The notes under the pieces: generated by a model
What the model was told of the DNA's origin: nothing
Database searches by the model: none
The model's input: the letters and a program-made list of their open reading frames with translations, nothing else
In this document: piece by piece, positions 1 through 5,500 of the stretch
Numbering within the stretch: position 1 is the stretch's first letter
How the letters are laid out: the number at the start of each line of letters is the position of its first letter
Translations under genes and position numbers: made by a program
Origin: Gemmatimonadota bacterium
Lineage (GTDB): Bacteria; Gemmatimonadota; Gemmatimonadetes; Palauibacterales; Palauibacteraceae
Direction: 5' to 3'
DNA: 8,478 bases
Assembly: GCA_023554435.1 (NCBI GenBank)
Contig: JAMJQV010000235.1
Coordinates: 1-8,478, forward strand

Positions 1-489
1 CGGATCGAGCCAGGTCGTGAACGCCACGTTCTCGTGCTCGTGCTCACCCTCGGGGCCGTGCGTGTGTACGACGGCCTCTTCGGCGACCACGTAAAGATCC
101 TCGAACCCGCCCGACGTGTTCACGAGCTTCGATTCCGGTAGCGATGTCTTCGACACCCATCCTTCGTAGCCGGCTCCATTGAGGAGAATCAGGTCCGCTC
201 CCTGGTAGTCGGAGATCACGTCAGCAGGTGGCGTCCAATACGCGGGGTCGATTCCGGGCGGGGCCGGAAACTCGACACGTACACGCTCTCCGCCGATTCG
301 CTCGGCGAAATAGGCGAGCGGATAGTTGGTGGTGAAGACCACCAGCGCGTCCGCGTCTGCCACGGCGTCCACCTCCGCGGCGACCTGAGCGTCGGAGCCT
401 GCGTCCACCTCGCTGTCGGGTGCAGGGCCGCTGCAAGCGGCCGCGGCGAACGCCAGTGCCACCGCGGCAGTCTTCGTCTTCGCCATCAT
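1..489 (-). CDS. ZnuA-like metal ABC transporter substrate-binding lipoprotein (C-terminal part beyond window)
   Basis: The 163 visible codons begin at 489 and run off the left edge. The start is the first of two tandem ATGs, with GAAGGAG nine bases upstream; the second ATG lies at 486. The N-terminus is lipoprotein-like (KTK, hydrophobic stretch, AAAC with Cys19), followed by an acidic linker (residues 25-47). From residue 50 it follows the TroA/ZnuA (cluster A-I) fold: VVFTTNYPLAYFAERIGG, then DPAYWTPPAD (81-90), then GADLILLNGAGYEGW (97-111). A His-rich loop (H142, H144, H150, H152) precedes TTWLDP (158-163). Family members bind Zn, Mn or Fe in the periplasm. The usual first His (DPHxY) is Ala83 here, and the His two residues before the Trp of HxWLxP is Thr158, so canonical binding is doubtful. 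It lies 19 bp downstream of a MacB-type permease, which suggests it serves that transporter. The last two ligand positions are outside the window. Confidence 0.85.
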   Translation of the reverse strand, partial: MMAKTKTAAVALAFAAAACSGPAPDSEVDAGSDAQVAAEVDAVADADALVVFTTNYPLAYFAERIGGERVRVEFPAPPGIDPAYWTPPADVISDYQGADLILLNGAGYEGWVSKTSLPESKLVNTSGGFEDLYVVAEEAVVHTHGPEGEHEHENVAFTTWLDP

Positions 490-498
490 GGTCTCGCG

Positions 499-505
499 CT
501 CCTTC
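499..505 (-). promoter_or_regulatory. Ribosome binding site of the ZnuA-like lipoprotein gene
   Basis: GAAGGAG on the minus strand lies nine bases before the ATG at 489 and twelve before the ATG at 486. The spacing favours the first ATG. The site sits in the short gap after the permease stop codon, consistent with co-transcription. Confidence 0.7.
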
Positions 506-508
506 GAA

Positions 509-1684
509 TTACCGGATCAAGGCCCGGATGATCACGTCTCCGTATCGTTGGGTCAGGAATGTCAGCAGGAGGGCCAGCAACACGCCCACGGCCAGGACCG
601 CGACGATCTCCGACGTCATGACCGTCGCCACGGCCGCGCGGGACCCCCCGATCTTGAACAGTGTCTCACGTTCGCGCCGGCGCAGCCGCAGTGACAGGGC
701 GAACACCAGGAACGCGGTGGCGAGGGTGGCCAGGCCGACTGTGACGGCTCCCGCGATCACGAACTTCTCCACGGTGAGGATCGTGCCCAGGAGTTCGTCC
801 ATCACCTCCGACGGGCTGACGACCTGGCTCAGCTCGGCAGTCTGGTAGCGGCCTTGCAGCAGGGCCGACGAACGCTGGTCCGGCGGCACCACGACCACGG
901 CCGTGAGGGGAAAGTCGGACAGGTCCCCGTGAAAGTGGAAGCTGTCGATGTTGTCCGGCGTGATTTCGTTGAACTGCATCACGGACGCGTTGCCCACGAC
1001 CACGTTCCCCTCGCGGCGCAGCACTCCGGCGGCCGCCTCGGGCTGCGACAGGTCCTGGTGCCCGTGCCCCAGACCCTCGATCACCCACGCGGTCTTCACG
1101 TCCACGAATACCGCATCGTCGTCGGCGCTGTCCGTGAACTCGAGCACCCCGACCACCGGCATCCGAAGCGGATACACCCCGGCAATGTCGAACACGCTCT
1201 CGGGCGACGAGACGACGTGATCGCCTGGCCCGACACCGAGCTGCTCCGCGGCCCGCGACCCCAGGACCGCTTCGCCAAGGACGGCCATCTGCCGTCCTTC
1301 CGCCAGCTTCAGCGCGCGGAATCCGAAGTACTCCAGGGTGGTGCCCACGATCGGCTGATCCCGGACGCGGAATCGCACGTACATTGGTATCGCCTGGGCC
1401 AGGTCGGTGTCAGCGACCTCGGAAGCGGCCGCATACGTGGTCCGGGCGGGCACATCCGAACTGAAGTAGAGCGTGTTGAGCGTGAGCTCCGTGGGACTAC
1501 CCTTCGCACCAATCACCAGGGGAGTCGCTTCCGCGCGAGCCGTGAGCTGGCGCGAACTCTGGTCCACGATCACTCGCAGCCCGACCGGCAGAAAGACGAT
1601 CAGCGTGATCGCTCCCACCAGGATCGCGGTCTTCACCCGGTGGAAGGCCAGGTAGCGCCAGGCGAGGTAGAGCGTGCCCCTCAT
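509..1684 (-). CDS. MacB/FtsX-type ABC transporter permease, metal-associated subfamily (inferred)
   Basis: 391 residues. One N-terminal membrane helix (about 17-40) is followed by a periplasmic domain of about 265 residues. A helix at about 307-333 and a basic cytoplasmic loop (RLRRRERETLFKIGGSRAA) follow; that loop is the FtsX-family coupling region that contacts the ATPase. A third helix (about 358-378) ends the protein within a dozen residues, so I see three helices where MacB and LolC/E have four. The periplasmic domain has His motifs LGHGHQD (205-211) and FHFHGD (249-254). MacB-type permeases do not conduct substrate through a membrane channel but transmit ATPase-driven movement to the periplasm. 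The start ATG overlaps the ATPase stop (ATGA), giving translational coupling. With a ZnuA-like lipoprotein next, I infer handling of a divalent metal. Generic efflux (MacB) or lipoprotein release (LolCDE) fits the neighbours less well. Confidence 0.9.
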   Translation of the reverse strand: MRGTLYLAWRYLAFHRVKTAILVGAITLIVFLPVGLRVIVDQSSRQLTARAEATPLVIGAKGSPTELTLNTLYFSSDVPARTTYAAASEVADTDLAQAIPMYVRFRVRDQPIVGTTLEYFGFRALKLAEGRQMAVLGEAVLGSRAAEQLGVGPGDHVVSSPESVFDIAGVYPLRMPVVGVLEFTDSADDDAVFVDVKTAWVIEGLGHGHQDLSQPEAAAGVLRREGNVVVGNASVMQFNEITPDNIDSFHFHGDLSDFPLTAVVVVPPDQRSSALLQGRYQTAELSQVVSPSEVMDELLGTILTVEKFVIAGAVTVGLATLATAFLVFALSLRLRRRERETLFKIGGSRAAVATVMTSEIVAVLAVGVLLALLLTFLTQRYGDVIIRALIR

Positions 1685-2358
1685 GAAACCCCCGCCTCAC
1701 CGACCGAGTGGAAGTCCCTGAAGTCCACGACCCTGCCGAAGCGGGCTAGTATCTCGTGGTCATGGGTCACGCTCACCAGCGTGGTGCCGCTCTCCCTCAC
1801 GTAGTCGAACAGGATGTCCAGCACGCGCTCACGGTTCACGGGATCCAGGTTTCCCGTCGGCTCATCGGTGAGCAGAAGCGGCGGATCGGTCAGTACGGCG
1901 CGGCACACCGCCACCCGCTGACGCTCTCCCTGCGACAGCCTCCGTGGCGGGCGGTCCAGCTTGTCGGAAATACCCACGCGTTCGGCCAGGGCCCTGGCCC
2001 GGTCACGGACCGTCGCATCGAGTTGGAGCGCCGCGTGAATCCGATACGGGAGGAGGATGTTGTCCAGGACCGACAGGTACTCGAGAAGTTCGAATTCCTG
2101 GAATACAAGGCCCACCGTGGTGACGCGAAATCGCCGGCGCTCCGGGTCTGAAAGCGCCGAGACTTCCACGTTCCGCGTCTCGACGCGGCCCGTTTCCGGC
2201 CGAATGATCCCCGCAATCAGGTTCAGCAGGGTGGTCTTTCCCGACCCGGACGGGCCAATGAAAGCCGTGGTGGTGCCGGGCTCGACGAGCAGCTCGGGAA
2301 TCCGGAGCTGGAAGTCGCCCTCGCCATAACGGAAGCGGAGTCCCTCGATCCGGATCAT
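1681..2358 (-). CDS. ABC transporter ATP-binding protein, MacB/LolD class
   Basis: 225 residues, the usual length for a stand-alone LolD/MacB-class nucleotide-binding subunit. All motifs are intact: Walker A GPSGSGKT (35-42), Q-loop Gln87 in LVFQEFELL, signature LSQGE (141-145), Walker B LLLTDEP (161-167) with catalytic Glu166, D-loop region NLDP (170-173) and switch His199. The QGERQRVAVCRA stretch is typical of this class, which pairs with FtsX-domain permeases. It hydrolyses ATP at the inner face of the cytoplasmic membrane to drive the adjacent permease (4-bp overlap). The start ATG at 2358 has only a weak GGA upstream. The 102-bp gap to the upstream barrel gene contains no clear terminator. 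The motifs alone do not identify the substrate. Confidence 0.95.
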   Translation of the reverse strand: MIRIEGLRFRYGEGDFQLRIPELLVEPGTTTAFIGPSGSGKTTLLNLIAGIIRPETGRVETRNVEVSALSDPERRRFRVTTVGLVFQEFELLEYLSVLDNILLPYRIHAALQLDATVRDRARALAERVGISDKLDRPPRRLSQGERQRVAVCRAVLTDPPLLLTDEPTGNLDPVNRERVLDILFDYVRESGTTLVSVTHDHEILARFGRVVDFRDFHSVGEAGVS

Positions 2359-2460
2359 CGTCGGTTCCAGGCCACCCGCGAGGGGAGCCGCCTCAGCGAC
2401 CTCTGCCTCTCCGCTGGACCTTCGGCATCGCTCAGAGCCACCACCGACCCCCGGCCTTCA

Positions 2461-3042
2461 CTACAGGCCCACGGACAGCACCAGGCCGTACACGTACGTC
2501 ACCCTGCTGCTGGTAATATCGGCGTTGAATTCGGGCCCCAGGTGCCACCGCTCGCTCAGGGGGAAGAGGTAGGCGAATGTGAGTCGGACCAGGCCCTCCG
2601 TCTCGCTGACCGTATGCTCCTCACCGTGGTCGATCTCGTCCAGGTCCGCTCTCTCGACCCCGAACCCCAAACCGAGCTCGACCTGCTCGACCGGTTCGTA
2701 CGTGACGCCAATAATCGCCACCCGGTCACGTTCGACGTCGCTGTCGGCATATTCCAGCTTGATCCCGGCGGCCCACTGATGAGACAGCTTGTACGCGTAC
2801 GACAGGCCCACCGCTGCACCGGTGTCGTTGTTCTCGGTGTGCGTCGCCGCACCGCCTGAGACGCTCACGTAGTGGCGGAAGCCCGGAGCCTCGCCGTGTT
2901 CCGCGTGTCCGCCCTCCGCGGCGTGCTCGGCTTCCTGGGCGATCGCCGGCGCGGCCAGAAAGACCGCGCCGCCGAGCAGAATGAGCATGGGAATCGTCCG
3001 GGTGCGTATGGGGCCCCCGTCCGCCCTTCTCGTCGATCTCAA
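2461..3042 (-). CDS. Small histidine-rich outer-membrane beta-barrel candidate (TTG start)
   Basis: 193 residues, not recognised as a named family. An Arg-rich N-terminus and hydrophobic core (19-32) end in PAIAQ, a probable signal peptidase I site near residue 36. The mature N-terminus is His/Glu-rich (EAEH, GGHAEHGE; H40, H46, H49). About eight alternating amphipathic strands can be drawn from residue 57 to the end (for example VGLSYAYKL, GIKLEYADS, ELGLGFGVER, VRLTFAYLF), matching a small eight-stranded outer-membrane barrel. A predicted loop holds DHGEEH (138-143). Nine His in all suggest metal contact or sensing. The start is TTG at 3042, chosen because GAGG lies five bases upstream; the internal ATG (Met19) has no ribosome site and would remove the basic n-region. 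It sits 33 bp after the HdeD-like gene and before the ABC genes. A transport or binding role is inference. Confidence 0.75.
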   Translation of the reverse strand: MRSTRRADGGPIRTRTIPMLILLGGAVFLAAPAIAQEAEHAAEGGHAEHGEAPGFRHYVSVSGGAATHTENNDTGAAVGLSYAYKLSHQWAAGIKLEYADSDVERDRVAIIGVTYEPVEQVELGLGFGVERADLDEIDHGEEHTVSETEGLVRLTFAYLFPLSERWHLGPEFNADITSSRVTYVYGLVLSVGL

Positions 3043-3047
3043 GTGCG

Positions 3048-3051
3048 CCTC
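3048..3051 (-). promoter_or_regulatory. Ribosome binding site that decides a TTG start
   Basis: Minus-strand GAGG is followed by five bases and the TTG at 3042. It supports the TTG over the downstream in-frame ATG at 2988, which has no purine-rich sequence at a suitable distance. Confidence 0.55.
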
Positions 3052-3075
3052 AAATCAGAGTAGAGTGCCGCCATG

Positions 3076-3621
3076 TCAGCCGGCGGCGGACTCCATGGCC
3101 TTCTTCACGCGGCGCAGCTTGAAGCCCAGGATCAGCTTCAGGATGCCGCTGGCGAACGCGTAGATCGCGATGAGCCATACCATCGCCAGCGCGCCGGCGC
3201 CGGGTCGTGCCAGCACGAAGATCCCGAACAGGACGGAGACCACTCCGCTGAGCGCAATCGCCCATTCGCCCTCGACTTCCTTGCGGATCTGAATCGCGGC
3301 CACGATCTCGCCGATACCCCTGACCAGGGCCCAAATCCCGATCAACCACAACAGGGCCAGGGCCGTAGCGCCAGGTCGCACGATCGCGAACAGGCCGGCA
3401 GCGACGCTGACCAGGCCCAGGAACACGTAGGCCGGTCGCTTCTTCTCGCCAAAGCCCATTACGAGTGCCGTCACGCCGTCCACGAGCACGAAGGCCCCGA
3501 AGAAAATGACCAGCACGAAGACCGTCAGAGCCGGATACGACAGCGCCCCGATACCGAACAGGAGCGCGATCACCCCGCGCACGGCGAACGTCCACCACGA
3601 GTCAGCCAGTCCCTTGAGCAC
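3076..3621 (-). CDS. HdeD family (DUF308) six-helix membrane protein
   Basis: 181 residues with six hydrophobic segments (about 11-29, 31-56, 64-82, 86-110, 119-138, 142-166). They form three related helix pairs: ALLFGIGALSYPA, VAAGLFAIVRPGA and VLFGIFVLARPGA are repeated versions of one motif. This threefold organisation and the length match HdeD/DUF308 inner-membrane proteins. E. coli HdeD is linked to acid resistance at high cell density, but the biochemical role of the wider family is not established. The C-terminus is basic (KLRRVKK) and probably cytoplasmic. The start is GTG at 3621, supported by AAGGAG six bases upstream. A possible extended -10 promoter lies about 65 bp upstream, so this gene may head a unit that includes the barrel and ABC genes. 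A link to metal transport rests only on position. Confidence 0.9.
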   Translation of the reverse strand: MLKGLADSWWTFAVRGVIALLFGIGALSYPALTVFVLVIFFGAFVLVDGVTALVMGFGEKKRPAYVFLGLVSVAAGLFAIVRPGATALALLWLIGIWALVRGIGEIVAAIQIRKEVEGEWAIALSGVVSVLFGIFVLARPGAGALAMVWLIAIYAFASGILKLILGFKLRRVKKAMESAAG

Positions 3622-3627
3622 AAGCCT

Positions 3628-3633
3628 CTCCTT
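3628..3633 (-). promoter_or_regulatory. Ribosome binding site for the GTG-started HdeD-like gene
   Basis: Minus-strand AAGGAG is followed by six bases and the GTG at 3621. It is a strong site at good spacing, and it decides a non-ATG start that would otherwise be uncertain. Confidence 0.75.
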
Positions 3634-3686
3634 CTCCGCTGTTCCAGAGTCGCCGCCCGAACCCGTCCCCGCACGCGAGAATCGTC

Positions 3687-3695
3687 AATATATCA
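3687..3695 (-). promoter_or_regulatory. Candidate extended -10 promoter element
   Basis: Minus-strand TGATATATT has the TGn extension followed by TATATT, close to TATAAT. It is the most AT-rich patch in the 109-bp gap between the PCu(A)C stop and the HdeD-like GTG, in otherwise GC-rich DNA. I see no good -35 hexamer at 17 bp, which extended -10 promoters can do without. Transcription would begin near 3680, leaving a leader of about 60 bases. A 5-bp hairpin without a T-tract (3704-3720) lies just upstream and is at best a weak terminator for the preceding genes. Confidence 0.35.
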
Positions 3696-3730
3696 TGCAC
3701 TTGGGGCATCTGCCGTGCCCTGGCTGGCCC

Positions 3731-4183
3731 TCAGAACGCCCTGACCTCGGCCACGATGTCGAGAGGGCCATGCACCTCCAGGAGAAGACTGATCTCGACC
3801 GTATCGCCCTCCACCAGCGACCCCACCCCCATCAGCATGACGTGAAAACCGCCCGGTTCCAGTTGCGCCGTTCCTCCCGCGGGGAGATCGAGACCGTCGA
3901 CTTCGCCCATTCGGGCAAGTCCCTCGTCATCAATCGTCGTGCGGTGAAGCCCGGTCATTCGAGCAATCTCGGAACGAGCGCCGCTCAGCCGATCCGGAGC
4001 ATTGCCGACGTTGCGCAACGTCATGTAGGCGGCGGTGTTCACGTTGGGACCAGCCACCGCTCTGACCCATGCATCGTCCACCTGGATATCGGGCCGTGGC
4101 GGAGCCGACTCCACGCACGCTGACAACACCAGTATTACCAGTACAGCCACTGCGAAGAACGCCCTTCCTCGCCCAGCGAACAT
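3731..4183 (-). CDS. PCu(A)C-type copper(I) chaperone lipoprotein
   Basis: 150 residues. A lipoprotein signal (ILVLSAC, Cys23) is followed by the PCu(A)C domain (formerly DUF461). The Cu(I) motif H(M)X10MX21HXM is present as His80, Met92, His114 and Met116 with exact spacing; the optional Met after His80 is Arg81. Typical flanking elements are visible: VDDAWVRAV (35-43), an AAYMTLRN strand (51-58), LPAGG (100-104) and LEPGGFHVML. Family members hold Cu(I) in the periplasm and pass it to cytochrome oxidase CuA/CuB sites, often with Sco proteins; no Sco gene is in view. The start ATG at 4183 has GGGGAGG seven bases upstream and overlaps the Omp85-like stop by one base (TGATG), so translation is probably coupled. 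The frame stays open upstream to about 4978, but that is the overlapping barrel gene in another frame. Confidence 0.93.
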   Translation of the reverse strand: MFAGRGRAFFAVAVLVILVLSACVESAPPRPDIQVDDAWVRAVAGPNVNTAAYMTLRNVGNAPDRLSGARSEIARMTGLHRTTIDDEGLARMGEVDGLDLPAGGTAQLEPGGFHVMLMGVGSLVEGDTVEISLLLEVHGPLDIVAEVRAF

Positions 4184-5331
4184 CAGAACGCCTCCCCAAT
4201 GCTCAGATAGAAACCCGAAGACCCTTCGCCGAATGCGAAGTCGGCCCTGATGTTCAGGCCCTCCCGCCTGGCCAGAAGAAACCTGAGACCTGCTCCTCCA
4301 GCGATCCAGAAGCGATCCATGCCGAAACCACCGAAATCCGGCGCCACCTGCCCGACTCCGACGAAGCCCGCCGCACCAAACCTCCAGAACACAGGCAGCC
4401 TGTACTCTCCCTGAAAGGCGAGGAGACTTCGATCCCGGTAGCGACCCTGGAAGTAGCCGCGCAAAAGCGACTCCCCACCGAGTTGCGGGTACAGATCGAA
4501 CGGCGGCTCTCCACTGGTCGCGATCCCCAGAGCCTGCAGTGCCACCACGTGACTGCGGGCTACGGAGAAGTACCTGCGCAGATCGACCGTGTACACGCCG
4601 AATCCGTTGTCTCCGAACCACGCGTCTGCGAACAGGTCCACGAGGAGTTTGTGGTAGGAGCCACGCCTCGGATACACCCGGTTGTCCCTGCTGTCGCGGA
4701 TCAGGCTGCCTCCGAGACCGATGGACTGCTCGTCGTCGACGCCGGGAGCCAATCCGGAATCGATCAGGCCGTCCTCGGAAGCCTCGCTGATGCTCCGGTC
4801 GATGATGTTCGCCGCGAGACCGACGTACCATCCCGTGGCGACTTTCTTCTGCGGCCACAACTTCAGGGTAAGCGCCTGTGGCGTATAGTCTTCTTCGGCA
4901 GAGTCCGGCGTATCGTTGCCAATTCCCCAGTACTTGGTCGGGAATTTCGAATAGCTGACCGACGACGAAATCCGCCACCGGTCTTCGGCCACGTACATAT
5001 CGCTTGACACCGCGAGAACCAGTTGCTTCTTCGTCGTGTAGATTCCGACGAATGATACTGAAGATGGAGGGCTGATCGTGTCCCCGGGGCTGGCGCGATA
5101 GTAGTTGATCGCAGTCAGCCCGAAACCCAGGCCTGTCTCCGGTTGATAGAAGATCACCGGAAGAGGTATCAGCGACCCTCCCTCCTCTTCGGCCGCCTCT
5201 GTGGATGACTCGCTTGACGGCTCGGTGCCACCGGCGGCCGCCTCCGGCTCCTGCGCGGGGGCAGGCTTCGCCGAAGCCGCCACCGTGATGGCAAACAGCA
5301 GAGGCGCCAGCCGAGTCCTACCGGGTCTCAT
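4183..5331 (-). CDS. POTRA-less Omp85/BamA-like outer-membrane barrel
   Basis: 382 residues. A signal peptide (MRPGRTRLAP through PAPAQ, cleavage near 26/27) is followed by a low-complexity acidic linker rich in E, S, A and G (28-53), and then beta-barrel sequence to the end. Omp85 hallmarks are DSRDNRVYPRRGSY (213-226), which resembles the D-x-R-D-N-x-x-x-P-x-R-G element, and LLRGYFQGRYRD (289-300), which matches the L6 (V/I/L)RG(F/Y) motif. The last strand ends in Phe382, as in substrates of the BAM machinery. There is no room for POTRA domains, so this fits the short Bac_surface_Ag / 'noNterm' Omp85 type, not BamA itself (about 800 residues) or TamA. Its role is unknown; such proteins are thought to sit in the outer membrane. 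The start ATG at 5331 has GGGAG five bases upstream. It is coupled to the copper chaperone gene. Confidence 0.88.
   Translation of the reverse strand: MRPGRTRLAPLLFAITVAASAKPAPAQEPEAAAGGTEPSSESSTEAAEEEGGSLIPLPVIFYQPETGLGFGLTAINYYRASPGDTISPPSSVSFVGIYTTKKQLVLAVSSDMYVAEDRWRISSSVSYSKFPTKYWGIGNDTPDSAEEDYTPQALTLKLWPQKKVATGWYVGLAANIIDRSISEASEDGLIDSGLAPGVDDEQSIGLGGSLIRDSRDNRVYPRRGSYHKLLVDLFADAWFGDNGFGVYTVDLRRYFSVARSHVVALQALGIATSGEPPFDLYPQLGGESLLRGYFQGRYRDRSLLAFQGEYRLPVFWRFGAAGFVGVGQVAPDFGGFGMDRFWIAGGAGLRFLLARREGLNIRADFAFGEGSSGFYLSIGEAF
4191..4197 (-). promoter_or_regulatory. Ribosome binding site for the copper chaperone gene
   Basis: Minus-strand GGGGAGG lies seven bases before the ATG at 4183, inside the last codons of the barrel gene. 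It fixes the chaperone start at the lipoprotein signal instead of any upstream in-frame ATG. Confidence 0.75.
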
Positions 5332-5449
5332 GCGCGCTCCCGCGATTCCTGGGTCGAGACAGAGCGATTCGTGCGTTCAAGTGTATCGCCGGGACGTCGA
5401 CCGAACGACCCCCACCGTGGGAGTCGGAGACAGCCTTTCGCCCGATTCA

Positions 5450-5470
5450 GCCGCCAGCGACATTGGCGGC
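5450..5470. repeat. Perfect 7-bp inverted repeat in the divergent intergenic region
   Basis: GCCGCCA (5450-5456), a 7-base loop (5457-5463) and TGGCGGC (5464-5470) form an exact dyad. It lies 14 bases before the ribosome site and 30 before the start of the M28 peptidase gene. It could be an operator or a hairpin in the peptidase mRNA leader. There is no T-tract, so it is not a standard terminator. GC-rich DNA makes such dyads less surprising. Confidence 0.5.
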
Positions 5471-5484
5471 ACGTTGAGACCCTG

Positions 5485-5491
5485 AAAGGAG
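5485..5491 (+). promoter_or_regulatory. Ribosome binding site of the M28 peptidase gene
   Basis: AAAGGAG lies nine bases before the ATG at 5501. That start begins a clean signal peptide, so site and start support each other. Confidence 0.7.
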
Positions 5492-5500
5492 TACTGAGAT

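Noticed and set aside
854..1804. Plus-strand open frame of 316 codons
   Set aside because: It lies antisense to the permease and ATPase genes, which have clear domains. The translation is low-complexity His/Arg/Val-rich with no recognisable motif, as expected for antisense frames in GC-rich DNA.
509..2358. Annotation of the ABC pair as macrolide exporter MacB or as LolCD
   Set aside because: No MacA-like adaptor is seen, the ATPase is not fused to the permease as in MacB, and the next gene is a ZnuA-fold lipoprotein. Only the general FtsX-domain class is supported.
2359..2460. Possible hairpin or terminator between the barrel and ATPase genes
   Set aside because: Only AGCGA and TCGCT arms with a loop of more than 25 bases are seen and there is no T-tract; likely chance.
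3622..3730. A Zur-type operator in the AT-rich patch
   Set aside because: I looked for a palindromic AT-rich box and found only ATATAT at the centre, without symmetric flanks. A metal-responsive site cannot be claimed from this.
4184..4978. N-terminal extension of the copper chaperone frame to 415 codons
   Set aside because: The extension overlaps the barrel gene in another frame and is Arg/Gly-rich filler. The lipoprotein signal and ribosome site place the start at 4183.
4069..5007. Plus-strand open frame of 312 codons
   Set aside because: Antisense to the Omp85-like barrel gene, with no ribosome site, signal or motif.
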